This document shows positions 1 to 9,752 of a stretch of DNA of 64,000 bases, piece by piece. The stretch is from positions 4,518,001-4,582,000 of the forward strand of contig NZ_CP036275.1 in NCBI RefSeq assembly GCF_007747795.1, given 5' to 3'. How positions within the stretch are numbered: position 1 is the first letter of the stretch; the number at the start of each line of letters is the position of its first letter. The translations under genes were made by a program, and so were the position numbers. Below the pieces are notes generated by a model. It was not told the DNA's origin. It saw nothing but the letters and a program-made list of their open reading frames with translations, and did not search any database. The DNA is from Maioricimonas rarisocia. Its GTDB lineage: Bacteria > Planctomycetota > Planctomycetia > Planctomycetales > Planctomycetaceae.

Positions 1-75
1 CGCAGGGCCCGGGGGCGAGTACCGGGACAGATGCAGCCCGTCGGGCGGTTTCGTGTGGGAAGCGTTGCGGCGGTC

Positions 76-1173
76 TCAGTACACGCCGACCGTCGTCGCC
101 TTGGCGATTTCGTGGAACGGCCGCGTGCCGCTCACTCCGTCCCACGGGTACTTCTCGTGCGGTTCTTCCCGCTCACCCTCGTCCCGTTCCATAAATCCGG
201 GGATGAACAGTTCGTCGGTCAGCGTGTACAGCTTCACCCGACCGGTGCCGCCGTATTCGACGACTTTGGAGTAGTCGTCGAACTCAACTACCTCGACCGC
301 GGCCCGTGGCTGCGGTGCGTAGTAGGTGATCTTGAAGTTGTCTGCCGGATCGAACGGCTTGCCGCAGGCCAGGCCCATCAGCGTGTTGCCGTAGGTCGGC
401 GTGATGAACACATCCGGTCCGAGCAGCTCTTCCTTGCAGAAGCGGTACCACTGCGGGGTGAACTCGGTACCGCCGGCGAAGATGCCGGTGATGCCCGCTT
501 CGGCAATGGAGGAATCGTCTTCGATCAGCCGCATGGCGAGGGCTTCGAGCAGCTTCGGCGTGGCGAACGCGCATTTGACGTCGTGTCCGGACCGGAGCAC
601 GGTGATGGCCTGGTCGATCACGTGATCGGCGTACGCCTTGGCTCCCTGCACATCACCCTTCTTGAGCAGCTTGACCACCCAGCGGGGATCGAGGTCGACG
701 CAGAAGCAGATGCCGCCGCGGTGTTGGCACAGGTGTTCGACGGCCAGTCGCAGCCGTCGCGGACCGGACGGGCCGAGCATCAGCCAGTTCGAGCCGGGGG
801 GAAAGTGCTCGTCGGGAAGCGTCTTGGAGAATTCTTCGTAGTCGATCCAGTGATCCCGCACGACACATCGACTCTTGGGGGTGCCGGTTGTGCCGCCGGT
901 CTCGAAGACGTACTTCGGCTCGTTGTGCCACTTCTTCGGGAGGAAGCGGGTGACCGGTCCACCGCGGAGCCAGTCGTCTTCGAACAGCGGGAACTTCTTC
1001 AGGTCGTCGAAGCAGTTGACGTCGGTGAGGGGATCGAAGTCGTAAGTTTTGGCTTTCTCCAGCCAGAACGGAGCGCCCAGCTCGGGATCGAAGTGCAGGC
1101 GAACGGTCTTGACGGTCTGCTCGTCGAGCTGCTGCCTGGCTGCTGCGACGGTTTGTTCGAGGTTGGTGCTCAC
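76..1173 (-). CDS. ANL-superfamily adenylating enzyme, phenylacetate-CoA ligase (PaaK)-like, short form
   Basis: Predicted 365-residue enzyme that would activate a carboxylic acid as an acyl-adenylate using ATP. The phosphate-binding loop TGGTTGTPK lies at residues 92-100, followed by an A5-like segment TPTYGNTLMG and an A7-like segment around YTLTDELFIPGF. I place the start at a GTG (VSTNLEQ) because the upstream extension is low-complexity and arginine rich. PaaK-type ligases are usually about 430 residues; here the protein ends about 40 residues after the A7-like motif, so most of the C-terminal lid domain with its catalytic lysine seems absent. It may therefore be an adenylating component of an aryl-carboxylate reductase-like system instead of a CoA ligase. 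The substrate is unknown. It is divergent from the GspF-like gene to its right. Confidence 0.72.
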   Translation of the reverse strand: MSTNLEQTVAAARQQLDEQTVKTVRLHFDPELGAPFWLEKAKTYDFDPLTDVNCFDDLKKFPLFEDDWLRGGPVTRFLPKKWHNEPKYVFETGGTTGTPKSRCVVRDHWIDYEEFSKTLPDEHFPPGSNWLMLGPSGPRRLRLAVEHLCQHRGGICFCVDLDPRWVVKLLKKGDVQGAKAYADHVIDQAITVLRSGHDVKCAFATPKLLEALAMRLIEDDSSIAEAGITGIFAGGTEFTPQWYRFCKEELLGPDVFITPTYGNTLMGLACGKPFDPADNFKITYYAPQPRAAVEVVEFDDYSKVVEYGGTGRVKLYTLTDELFIPGFMERDEGEREEPHEKYPWDGVSGTRPFHEIAKATTVGVY

Positions 1174-1449
1174 GGCGGGGCGTCTTTCGCTAGAATGGGA
1201 AAGCCGGTCGTTCCTCAAGGTGGTCCCGCAGGGGATGCCGACCATCGTCGGACGTAGGGGATCCACGCAGGGGGGAAGGGGTCTTACGATCCGTCCCCAT
1301 AATAGGCGAGTGGTCACCCATTTCAACAGAACGCGACCCCTGCGGACGCCGCCATCAGCCGGCGGACGCTGATGTGCAGATGGTCTGGCGTTGCGGGACA
1401 TCTGCTGGACCTTCCGGTCGAAACGATTGACCTCGAAGCCGGGGACACC

Positions 1450-2487
1450 ATGTTCGGGCGCCGTATCTCACTCAAGCAGCTTGCCGTCGTCTGCCGTTCG
1501 CTGGGCACCAGCCTGCACGCCGGCGTGCCGATTCTCAAAGCGTTCGATCTGGCGGCCGGCAAGACCGCCGATCCCCGGCTCCGGGCGGCCCTGTCCGACA
1601 TCGTGCTGCAACTGCGCAAGGGAGAAGATGTCGAGACGGCGATGCGGGGCCACGACCGGTACTTCCCGGATCTGATGATCGACATGATCAGCGTCGCCGA
1701 GCGGACCGGAGCCCTTCCCGAAGTCCTCCGCTCGCTGTCCGACCACTACGAGAACAACCTTCGCCTTCGTAAGGATTTCATCGGGCAGATTACCATCCCT
1801 GTCGTGCAGCTGGTGATGGCGATCCTGGTGATCGCCGGGCTGATTTACATCCTCGGGTGGATCGCCGACAGCCGCGGGGGCGAGCCGCTCGACGTCCTGG
1901 GATGGGGCCTGCTGGGGGCCTCGGGAGCAATGACCTGGCTGAGCGGCTGGGTGATCGCAGCGGTCGGTCTGTTTTTCGGCTACCGACTGGCCGTCGCTTC
2001 GCTCGAAGGGCGAGCCGTCGTCCACCGGTTTCTGATGGCGATCCCGGTCGTCGGACAGTGCATGCGGGACTTCGGCATCGCGCGCTTTTCGTGGGCGTTC
2101 CATCTGACGCAGGAAGCCGGGATGCCGATCGACGAGAGCATCGAGGCGAGCCTGAAAGCAACGGCCAACGGAGCCTTCATCGCCGCCACGCCGCAGATGG
2201 TCGGGGAGATCGAAGAGGGCGAAACGCTGACCGATACATTCGCTCACTCGCGGCTTTTCACCAACGAATTCATCGAAATGGTGCACGTCGGTGAGAACAC
2301 CGGCACCGTGCCGGAGGCGCTGCACCGGCTCAGTCCCCAGTTCGAGGAGCAGGCCCGGCGGAGCCTGCGGGCCCTCTCGGCGACGGTCGGGTGGCTGGTG
2401 TGGCTGTTGGTGGCAGGGTTCATTGTGTTCGCGATCTTCAGTATCGTCCTCTGGTACGTGAACATGCTGAATTCCTTCATGCCCTGA
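1450..2487 (+). CDS. Type II secretion system F (GspF/PilC) family inner-membrane protein
   Basis: Predicted 345-residue polytopic protein of the GspF/PilC family, the inner-membrane platform of type II secretion and type IV pilus machines. Two T2SSF domains are visible: residues about 8-110 (LKQLAVVCRSLGTSLHAGVP, then ISVAERTGALPEVL) and about 205-310 (FSWAFHLTQEAGMPIDESI, then MVHVGENTGTVPEAL). Membrane segments are at about 113-138, 145-180 and 312-340. It is somewhat shorter than typical GspF (about 400). Start chosen at the ATG of MFGRRISLKQ, where homology-like sequence begins; an upstream in-frame start would add 26 unpersuasive residues. No GspE ATPase or pilin gene is nearby, and tgt follows after 12 bases. 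Confidence 0.85.
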   Translation: MFGRRISLKQLAVVCRSLGTSLHAGVPILKAFDLAAGKTADPRLRAALSDIVLQLRKGEDVETAMRGHDRYFPDLMIDMISVAERTGALPEVLRSLSDHYENNLRLRKDFIGQITIPVVQLVMAILVIAGLIYILGWIADSRGGEPLDVLGWGLLGASGAMTWLSGWVIAAVGLFFGYRLAVASLEGRAVVHRFLMAIPVVGQCMRDFGIARFSWAFHLTQEAGMPIDESIEASLKATANGAFIAATPQMVGEIEEGETLTDTFAHSRLFTNEFIEMVHVGENTGTVPEALHRLSPQFEEQARRSLRALSATVGWLVWLLVAGFIVFAIFSIVLWYVNMLNSFMP

Positions 2488-2499
2488 CCAGATCTCCCC

Positions 2500-3621
2500 G
2501 TGCCCCACCCTTTCCGGTTTGAACTTCTCGCGGTCGACGAACGGACCGGCGCCCGCGCCGGCCTCTTTCACACGCCTCACGGGATTGTCGAGACTCCGTG
2601 CTTCATGCCGGTCGGCACGCGGGGAACCGTCAAAGGGGTCTGGCCGCACCAGCTCCGCGAGATCGGGGCCCAGATGATTCTGGCCAACACGTACCACCTC
2701 GCCCTGCGGCCGGGAGAAGAGGTCGTCGCGGGGCTAGGCGACCTGCACGAGTTCATGCACTGGGACGGTCCGATTCTGACCGACAGTGGCGGATTTCAGG
2801 TTTTCAGCCTCAATACACTGCGGGAACTGACGGACGATCATGTCGTATTCCGCTCACACATCGACGGTAGTCTGCTCGAACTGACGCCGGAACGGGCGAT
2901 GCAGATCCAGGAGCAGCTCGGGGCGGACTGCATCATGTGTCTGGACGAATGTCCGCCGCACGACGCTCCCCGCGAGCAGTTGATCGCGGCGGTCGATCGG
3001 ACGACGGCCTGGGCCCGGCGGTGTCGCGATTCGCACCAGCGGGACGACCAGGCGCTCTTCGGCATCGTCCAGGGGGCGACCGATCGGGAACTGCGGGAGC
3101 GATCGGCAGAGGGCCTGCGGCCGCTCGATTTTCCCGGCTATGCCGTGGGTGGGCTGAGCGTCGGAGAGTCTCCCGAGGAAATGTACGCGACGCTCGACTT
3201 CACCGTGCCGCTGCTGCCGGAGGATCGTCCCCGTTACCTGATGGGGGTTGGTCGGCCGATCGACATTCTCGAAGGCGTGCTGCGGGGGATCGACCTGTTC
3301 GACTGTGTGATGCCGACGCGGAACGCACGGAACGCGACCGCGTTCACGAGCCGCGGTCCGGTCAAGATGCGCAACCTCAAGCACCAGAACGACGTCGAGC
3401 CTCTCGACCCGGACTGTGACTGCCCGACCTGCCGCAGTTTCAGCCGGGGCTATCTGCGTCATCTGTTCGTGACGGGGGAGATGCTGGGGGGGATGGCGTT
3501 GTCGGTTCACAACCTGGCGTACTACCAGCGGCTGGTGCGGGACCTGCGGACTGCCATCAAGTCGAATCGTGTGCTGGAGTTTCACGCAGCACACCTTGCC
3601 GGGCAGGCGGACGGCCCCTAA
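2500..3621 (+). CDS. tgt: tRNA-guanine transglycosylase (queuine/preQ1 tRNA-ribosyltransferase)
   Basis: Exchanges guanine at position 34 of tRNAs with GUN anticodons for preQ1 in queuosine synthesis. The 373-residue length is normal for bacterial Tgt. The catalytic segment TDSGGFQ is at residues 94-100 (D95), the nucleophile Asp is in [16 protein letters not shown] (D268), and the zinc site is C306-x-C308-x2-C311 followed by the downstream His of SVHNLAYY. The start is a GTG 12 bases after the stop of the GspF-like gene, suggesting co-transcription. Neighbouring yajC and secDF reproduce the tgt-yajC-secDF order common in bacteria. Confidence 0.97.
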   Translation: MPHPFRFELLAVDERTGARAGLFHTPHGIVETPCFMPVGTRGTVKGVWPHQLREIGAQMILANTYHLALRPGEEVVAGLGDLHEFMHWDGPILTDSGGFQVFSLNTLRELTDDHVVFRSHIDGSLLELTPERAMQIQEQLGADCIMCLDECPPHDAPREQLIAAVDRTTAWARRCRDSHQRDDQALFGIVQGATDRELRERSAEGLRPLDFPGYAVGGLSVGESPEEMYATLDFTVPLLPEDRPRYLMGVGRPIDILEGVLRGIDLFDCVMPTRNARNATAFTSRGPVKMRNLKHQNDVEPLDPDCDCPTCRSFSRGYLRHLFVTGEMLGGMALSVHNLAYYQRLVRDLRTAIKSNRVLEFHAAHLAGQADGP

Positions 3622-3744
3622 ACTACGCGTTTCTCCGCCCCTGACGAATGGGTGAAGTCCGTCGACCACGACGGGTTTACGGGCAGAATCGGTCCCGAAA
3701 AGAGTCCTCGGACCGACGGGCATCAACGGACTGGAGTGCGACGC

Positions 3745-4122
3745 GTGGATGTGGCCAATCTGATTGTTTTACTGGCCCAGAATGGGGGCGATGCTCCGGC
3801 CGCACAGCCGGAACCCGTACCGTTCTGGGTCCTGCTGGCCCCGATCCTCATCGTGGCGGTCCTTTACCAGTTGATGATTTCCGGTCCTCAGCGGCGCGAA
3901 CAGGCGCGGCGGGACGAGATGCTCAAGGGGCTGAAGAAGAACGATCCGATCGTCACGATTGGCGGGATCCTCGGTACGGTGGTCAGCGTTTCTGAGGACG
4001 GCTCGGAAGTGACCGTCCGCGTAGACGACAATGCGCGTCTGAAGATGCGGCGCGACGCCATCCGGGAAGTCATCCGCAAAGAGACGGCGGCTGACGGGAA
4101 GAACGAATCCAAATCCTCTTGA
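3745..4122 (+). CDS. yajC: Preprotein translocase subunit YajC
   Basis: Small accessory subunit of the SecDF-YajC complex that assists Sec-dependent export at the inner membrane. The 125-residue product has one membrane helix at about residues 27-45, followed by the YajC core RREQARRDEMLKGLKKNDPI, VTIGGILGTVVSV and a charged C-terminal tail. I chose the GTG at 3745 because a GGAG Shine-Dalgarno lies at 3733-3736 with an 8-base spacer; the GTG at 3736 overlaps that site. It lies between tgt and secDF, as expected. Confidence 0.95.
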   Translation: MDVANLIVLLAQNGGDAPAAQPEPVPFWVLLAPILIVAVLYQLMISGPQRREQARRDEMLKGLKKNDPIVTIGGILGTVVSVSEDGSEVTVRVDDNARLKMRRDAIREVIRKETAADGKNESKSS

Positions 4123-4186
4123 TCACGGGCGTTCGCCGGTGCTTTCTCCGGCGGGATACGCAGCTCAGGGACGGAGTATTCACTCG

Positions 4187-7180
4187 ATGAATCTGTTGGC
4201 ACCTTCCATGTTCTTGCTGGCAGCGGACGAGGCCGGAAGCGAAGTGGCCGAAGCGGCCGCCGAGCAGGCTGCGACGGGACTCCCTCCCTTCGTTGCTCTG
4301 CTGATCGTCATCGCCGTTCTGGTCCTGCCGTTCGTGATCGGCCAGCTCCTCGCCAACGCCCTGAAACTGAAAGATCTCGGTTTCCGGATGGGGGTGGTGC
4401 TGTTCGCGGTCACCCTCGGCCTTTCGCCGTTCGTAACCCGAATGGCGACCGGCGGTAACTGGCGTGACGCGATCAACCTCGGCATCGATCTGGCCGGCGG
4501 AACCAACATGGTCTTTCAGGTCGACCGCGAGGCGGCCGAGGCCATGGAGAAAGATGTCAACGCTGAGCTGATGGACAAGATGGTCGGCGCGGTCGGCCGT
4601 CGTATCAATCCGTCCGGTACCGAAGAAGTGACCGTCCGGCGTGTCGGCCAGGATCGGATCGAAGTGATCGTTCCCGGTGCCGACCCCGAACGTGTCGAAC
4701 GGATCAAGGACCGGATCGTCAAGCTGGGTAGCCTCGAATTTGCCATCCTGGCCAACCAGTTCGAGCACCAGGACCTGATCAATCAGGCCCGCCAGCTGCC
4801 GGATGAGGAGCGGGATCTGTACCGCGGCACCGTTCTTGTCGCGAAGTGGCGGCCCGTGGCTCGCACACCGGACGGCGAACCGAAGCCGGTCGGAGCAGGC
4901 GATGGCGTGGCGTTCCGTGATGTCCAGCGGGGGGACGAGACGATTCGGGAGTTTCTGGTCGTCGTCGATCCCGATCCGGGACGGCGGATCACCGGCCGGT
5001 TCCTCACCCGCGCCTACGAAACGATGTCCGACTCCGGACCTGCGGTCGGCTTCACGTTCAATACGCAGGGTGGTTACCTGTTCCAGCAGCTCACCGCCCG
5101 GTACCAGCCTCGCGAAGGGGCGGGATATCGCAGCCGCCTGGCGATTCTGCTCAGTGACGAAGTCCACTCGGCACCGACGATCAACGCGATCATCGGGGCC
5201 AGCGGTATCATTCAGGGGCAGTTCGATCAGCAGGAACTCAACGAGCTGATCAACGTGCTCAACGCCGGTGCTCTCGAGGTGCCGCTCGTCGAGCAGCCGA
5301 TCAACGAATTCTCGGTCAGTCCGCTGCTGGGCGTTGACGTTCAGGAGAAGGGGCTTTCGGCCATCATGTGGGCACTGATCGCAGTGTTCATCTTCACGCT
5401 CGGCTACTACATGTTTGCCGGGATGGTGGCCGACATCTGCCTGGTGGTGAACATCATCATGGTGGTCGGCGTGATGTCGCTGATCGATGCGACGTTCACC
5501 CTGCCCGGTCTGGCCGGTCTCGTGCTGACGATCGGCATGGCGGTCGATGCCAACGTGCTGATCTTCGAGCGCATGCGGGAAGAGCAGGAGAAGGGCTCGA
5601 GCCTGCGGATGTGCATCAAGAACGGCTTCGACAAGGCGTTCTCGACGATTGTGGACGCCAACGTCACCACGCTGATCACGGCGATCGTGCTGTATGTGAT
5701 CGGTACCGATCAGGTGAAGGGCTTCGCGGTCGCCCTGTTTGTCGGCATTCTGATGAGTATGTTCAGCGCCCTGTTCGTCGGGCGGCTGATCTTCGACATC
5801 TGCGAACGGAAGCGGTGGATCAAGAGCCTGAAGATGTTCGGGATCGTCCACGCTGCCAACTACAACTTCATCGGCAAAAAGCGGTTTGCCGCCATGTGCT
5901 CCGCGGTCCTCATTGCTGTCGGACTCGTGACGGTCTTCAGCCGCGGGTCGGACAACCTCGACATCGACTTCCGCGGCGGAGCGATGGTGACGTTCCGCTT
6001 CGAAGGTGAGAACGAGCCAACCGTTGACGATGTGCGTGCTGCCCTCGAATCGCAGTTCGATTCGAACATCACGCTGGAACAGCTGGCTCTGACCGAGAAC
6101 GGTGAGGAGCAGACGCTGTTCCGGATGCGGACGACCGAGAAAGACGCCCGCACGGTGAGCGAAGGAATCAGCACCGCTTTCGACGATTCACCCTACGATC
6201 TCGTCCGCCAGCACGTGACGCTCGCTGACGTGGAAACGATCCCCGAAGAAGCGACCAGCGAAGAGACCACCGAAGAGGACGCGACCCGCGATCCGTTTGC
6301 CGGTGGTTCGCGAGTCGAAGTGTCCCTCTCTCAGCCAATGACCGTCGAAACGTTCATCGGATCGTTCGCCGACGCACTGGGGCAGATCCAGCGCGAAGAC
6401 GGTGCTCCGCGGTACGACAATCCGGAAGCGTTTCTCGAAGCGGAAGGTGCCGCCGCTGGTGGTCCAACCGAGAAGCAGGAAACGATTATCGTGAGGGCCC
6501 GGCCGAACGTGCCCCAGGAAGACTTCCGCACGGCCCTGGCGTCGCTGAAGTCGGAATTTGAGTCGAAGCCGCTGTTCGACGAAGTCAACACGTTCGACAG
6601 CGCGGTCGCGGGTGAGACGCAGACTGACGCCCTGCTCGCCATGCTGTTCAGCCTGGTGGCGATCATCGCCTACCTGTGGATCCGCTTCCAGCGGGTCACC
6701 TTCGGTCTGGCGGCGGTTGTCGCCCTCGTGCACGACGTGCTCTGCGTGCTGGGACTGGTCGCTCTGGCGGCCTACGCGAGTGGCAACAGCTTCGGTCAGA
6801 TGCTCGGCCTGATCGACTTCAAGATCAACCTGCCGATGGTGGCCGCCTTCCTGACGATCGTCGGTTATTCGCTGAACGATACGATCGTGGTGTTTGACCG
6901 CATCCGCGAAGAGCGGGGCAAGAACCCGGCGATGACCGACGAGATCGTCAACCGCAGCCTCAACAAAACGCTCTCGCGAACGTTGCTGACGTCGTTCACC
7001 ACGCTGCTGGTGGTCTTCCTGCTGTACGCGATGGGTGGCGAAGGCGTTCGCGGCTTCGCGTTCTGCCTGATCCTTGGCGTGATGGTGGGAACCTACAGCT
7101 CGATCTTCGTCGCCAGCCCGGTTCTGGTCTGGCTGATGAACCGCGACAAGGTGGCGAGCCGACCGGCAGCCGCGGCCTGA
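4187..7180 (+). CDS. secDF: Fused protein translocase subunit SecDF
   Basis: Single 997-residue polypeptide joining SecD (about 1-540) and SecF (about 550-997), the proton-driven membrane factor that completes Sec export. SecD landmarks are DLAGGTNM near residue 101 and the transmembrane motif [15 protein letters not shown] near 448. SecF landmarks are [10 protein letters not shown] near 593 and [15 protein letters not shown] near 895. Twelve membrane helices are expected. The ATG is preceded by GGAG at 4173-4176. The SecF periplasmic part between its first two helices spans about 225 residues (about 585-812), roughly twice the usual size, and includes an acidic stretch rich in Glu and Thr. 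It lies directly after yajC. Confidence 0.96.
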   Translation: MNLLAPSMFLLAADEAGSEVAEAAAEQAATGLPPFVALLIVIAVLVLPFVIGQLLANALKLKDLGFRMGVVLFAVTLGLSPFVTRMATGGNWRDAINLGIDLAGGTNMVFQVDREAAEAMEKDVNAELMDKMVGAVGRRINPSGTEEVTVRRVGQDRIEVIVPGADPERVERIKDRIVKLGSLEFAILANQFEHQDLINQARQLPDEERDLYRGTVLVAKWRPVARTPDGEPKPVGAGDGVAFRDVQRGDETIREFLVVVDPDPGRRITGRFLTRAYETMSDSGPAVGFTFNTQGGYLFQQLTARYQPREGAGYRSRLAILLSDEVHSAPTINAIIGASGIIQGQFDQQELNELINVLNAGALEVPLVEQPINEFSVSPLLGVDVQEKGLSAIMWALIAVFIFTLGYYMFAGMVADICLVVNIIMVVGVMSLIDATFTLPGLAGLVLTIGMAVDANVLIFERMREEQEKGSSLRMCIKNGFDKAFSTIVDANVTTLITAIVLYVIGTDQVKGFAVALFVGILMSMFSALFVGRLIFDICERKRWIKSLKMFGIVHAANYNFIGKKRFAAMCSAVLIAVGLVTVFSRGSDNLDIDFRGGAMVTFRFEGENEPTVDDVRAALESQFDSNITLEQLALTENGEEQTLFRMRTTEKDARTVSEGISTAFDDSPYDLVRQHVTLADVETIPEEATSEETTEEDATRDPFAGGSRVEVSLSQPMTVETFIGSFADALGQIQREDGAPRYDNPEAFLEAEGAAAGGPTEKQETIIVRARPNVPQEDFRTALASLKSEFESKPLFDEVNTFDSAVAGETQTDALLAMLFSLVAIIAYLWIRFQRVTFGLAAVVALVHDVLCVLGLVALAAYASGNSFGQMLGLIDFKINLPMVAAFLTIVGYSLNDTIVVFDRIREERGKNPAMTDEIVNRSLNKTLSRTLLTSFTTLLVVFLLYAMGGEGVRGFAFCLILGVMVGTYSSIFVASPVLVWLMNRDKVASRPAAAA

Positions 7181-7205
7181 ACGACCGCCGACAGTTGAAT
7201 TTCCC

Positions 7206-7240
7206 AACAGCCTCCGGAGTCTTGCTCCGGGGGCTGTTTT
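7206..7240 (+). terminator. Rho-independent terminator after secDF
   Basis: A 14-bp stem (arms 7206-7219 and 7225-7238, one T-G wobble) with a 5-base loop is followed by a T run starting within the 3' arm. It sits 26 bases after the secDF stop, so it likely ends the tgt-yajC-secDF transcript. Its 3' part (7228-7243) is identical over 16 bases to the terminator at 24992-25007. Confidence 0.85.
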
Positions 7241-7367
7241 CGTTGTCGGGGTGACAATCGGGGCCGTCACGATGCGTAGCGGAGTTGATCCGATGGAGCG
7301 GCCATCGAATGATGGGAGGATACTCGGCTCGTCTGCTGCGGGCCGTTCTCAGCGAGGACAACCAGTC

Positions 7368-9695
7368 ATGCCCGCATCGATTTCCACCGACCGTCGGAAC
7401 GACGAAATCCGCTTTCTCGTCGAAGGCATGCACTGCGCAAGCTGCGTCAGCCGTGTGGAAGGCTCGCTGCAGAAGGTGCCCGGCGTCGATGCCGTGTCGG
7501 TCAATCTCGCCACACGGGAAGCAAACGTCCGCTATGCGGACGCCCCCCCCTCGGTTGAGGAGCTTAAGGAGGCGGTCGCGAGGACGGGGTACACCTGGCG
7601 GGAACGTCCGCAGACCCGCGAAGAGCACGCCTCGCATGAGCATGAGCATGCTCATGCAGACCGGCTTCAGCTTGTGAGACTGGCGGTCGCGATTCCCCTG
7701 TCGATCGCCATCATGGTCATCCACATGGGCGGATTCGACTTTGCCGGCCGGAACTGGCTGCTGCTCGCCCTCTCGCTGCCGGTCGTGCTCTGGTGCGGTG
7801 CTTCTTTCTTTACCGGTGCCTTCAGGTCGGCCCGCCACGGCGGGATGGACATGAACACGCTGATCGCCATCGGAACCGGCACGGCGCTTCTGACCAGCAT
7901 TGCGGCGACGATCGCACCGCACATCTGGCCGGGCGAACCACCCATCCATTACGACGCCGCGGCAATGATCGTGACATTCCTGCTCCTGGGCCGCGTCCTC
8001 GAGAATCGGGCCAAGGGGCAGACGACCGCGGCTATCGACAAGCTGCTCGATCTGCAGCCGCACACCGCCCACGTCATCCGCGATGGCCGGGAGCAGGAAG
8101 TTCCCGTCGACGACGTCCGGACCGGGGACCGGGTGGTTGTCCGTCCCGGCGAACGGGTGCCCGTGGACGGGCGTGTCGTGCAGGGGCATTCGGCTGTCGA
8201 CGAGTCGATGCTCACCGGAGAATCGATCCCGGTTAACAAGGAGTTTGGCGACGAAGTGGTCGGCGGGACTGTCAATCAGTCCGGCAGCCTGCAGTTCGAG
8301 GCGACTCGCGTCGGCGACGCGACGACGCTGGCGCAGATCGTTGGTCTGGTGCGTGACGCTCAGGGAAGCAAGGCACCGATCGCCCGGCTGGCCGACCGGA
8401 TCTCGGGGTATTTCGTTCCGACTGTCGTCGCCATCGCCGTCGTGACGTTCCTGGTCTGGTGGCTCGTTGTCCCGGTGAGCAATCCCCTGCAGATGGCACT
8501 GCTGGCAGCCGTCTCGGTGCTGATCATCGCCTGTCCGTGCGCGCTGGGATTGGCGACGCCGACTGCGGTCATGGTCGCCATGGGGAAGGGAGCCGAATCC
8601 GGCCTGCTGATCCGGGACGGTGCCGCCCTGGAGACCGCCGCTCACCTCGGGACGATCATCTTCGACAAGACGGGAACGCTCACGGTGGGAGAGCCGTCGG
8701 TGACCGATGTCATCACCGCTGACGACGTGAGTGAGCAGGAACTGCTCGAGTGGTCGGCGGGGATCGAAGAGGCGTCCGAACACCCACTGGGCCGGGCGAT
8801 TGTGCGACGGGCTGCCGAGGTTCTGCCGAACCAGGGACCGGTTCCCGCAACCGACGGTGTCACCCTGTTCCCCCTCCTGACATCGTTGACGCCGGGCAGC
8901 GTGCAGGAAGCCGGTCTGGCTCCACCGGTTGAAGACTTCGGCACCGTGTCGGGGCGGGGAGCGTACGGCCGGATCGGCGGCATGCTGGTTCGTGTTGGCA
9001 GCGAGCAGTTCATGAGTGAGAACGGCATCGATCCCGCACCATTTCTGGAGGATGCCGAACTACTCTCTGCCGAGGGGAAGTCGATCGTGTACGTCGCCGG
9101 GGACGATCGACTGCTGGGGCTGTTCGCGATCGCGGATACCGTCAAGCCGACCGCCCGAGACGCGGTCGAACGTCTGCACGCGATGGGACTGCGGACCGTC
9201 ATGCTGACTGGTGACCGTAAGAGTACAGCGGCCGCCATCGCCGCGCAGGTCGGCATCGACGATGTGGTGGCCGAAGTGCTGCCGGGTGAGAAGCGTGATC
9301 GCGTCCTCGAACTCCAAAAGGGGGATCATCGCGTGGCGATGGTGGGGGACGGCGTGAACGATGCTCCGGCACTCGCCCAGGCGGACGTGGGAATCGCCAT
9401 CGGCTCGGGGACCGACATCGCGATCGAGGCGGCCGACATGACGCTCGTCTCGGGTGATCCGCGGGGAGTCAGCCGGGCCGTGGGCCTCTCGCGGGCCACG
9501 CTGAAGACCGTCAAGCAGAACCTCTTCTTCGCCTTCGTGTACAATGTCGTCGGCATACCGCTGGCCGCGGGCGTGCTGTATCCTGTGACCGGTTGGCTGC
9601 TCCCGCCGATGTTTGCCGCCGCCGCGATGGCGGCCAGCAGTGTGTCGGTGGTGACGAACAGCCTGAGGCTGCGCGGGTTCCGGCCCGACGCCTGA
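7368..9695 (+). CDS. copA: Copper-translocating P1B-type ATPase
   Basis: Inner-membrane ATPase that pumps Cu(I) out of the cytosol. The 775 residues contain an N-terminal heavy-metal-associated domain with GMHCASC at 20-26, the transmembrane CPC ion site in [16 protein letters not shown] near 388, phosphorylation motif DKTGT at 433-437, TGES in the actuator domain, the nucleotide-site HP motif in SEHPLG at about 472, and GDGVNDAP at 660-667. Between the HMA domain and the first helix is a His/Glu/Ala-rich stretch at 85-98. The nucleotide-binding domain carries a short insertion before GRGAYGR. Start is the ATG with AGGA 9 bases upstream; an upstream in-frame extension is not protein-like. No copper regulator is adjacent. 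Confidence 0.95.
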   Translation: MPASISTDRRNDEIRFLVEGMHCASCVSRVEGSLQKVPGVDAVSVNLATREANVRYADAPPSVEELKEAVARTGYTWRERPQTREEHASHEHEHAHADRLQLVRLAVAIPLSIAIMVIHMGGFDFAGRNWLLLALSLPVVLWCGASFFTGAFRSARHGGMDMNTLIAIGTGTALLTSIAATIAPHIWPGEPPIHYDAAAMIVTFLLLGRVLENRAKGQTTAAIDKLLDLQPHTAHVIRDGREQEVPVDDVRTGDRVVVRPGERVPVDGRVVQGHSAVDESMLTGESIPVNKEFGDEVVGGTVNQSGSLQFEATRVGDATTLAQIVGLVRDAQGSKAPIARLADRISGYFVPTVVAIAVVTFLVWWLVVPVSNPLQMALLAAVSVLIIACPCALGLATPTAVMVAMGKGAESGLLIRDGAALETAAHLGTIIFDKTGTLTVGEPSVTDVITADDVSEQELLEWSAGIEEASEHPLGRAIVRRAAEVLPNQGPVPATDGVTLFPLLTSLTPGSVQEAGLAPPVEDFGTVSGRGAYGRIGGMLVRVGSEQFMSENGIDPAPFLEDAELLSAEGKSIVYVAGDDRLLGLFAIADTVKPTARDAVERLHAMGLRTVMLTGDRKSTAAAIAAQVGIDDVVAEVLPGEKRDRVLELQKGDHRVAMVGDGVNDAPALAQADVGIAIGSGTDIAIEAADMTLVSGDPRGVSRAVGLSRATLKTVKQNLFFAFVYNVVGIPLAAGVLYPVTGWLLPPMFAAAAMAASSVSVVTNSLRLRGFRPDA

Positions 9696-9752
9696 CGCAC
9701 TACGGTTCCATTGATTGTCCGCCGACGATTCTTTGCCAGTGAGGGAGGGGTG

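Noticed and set aside
4070-5851. 593-codon open frame on the minus strand across secDF
   Set aside because: It is antisense to a clear SecDF gene, and its composition (rich in His, Arg, Asp, Gln) is that of a GC-rich shadow frame.
7640-7657. Perfect 18-base palindrome inside copA
   Set aside because: It arises from the codons of the alternating His/Glu/Ala stretch, so the protein explains it.
6996-8783. 595-codon minus-strand frame over secDF end and copA
   Set aside because: It crosses two certain plus-strand genes and a terminator, and shows no domain signature.
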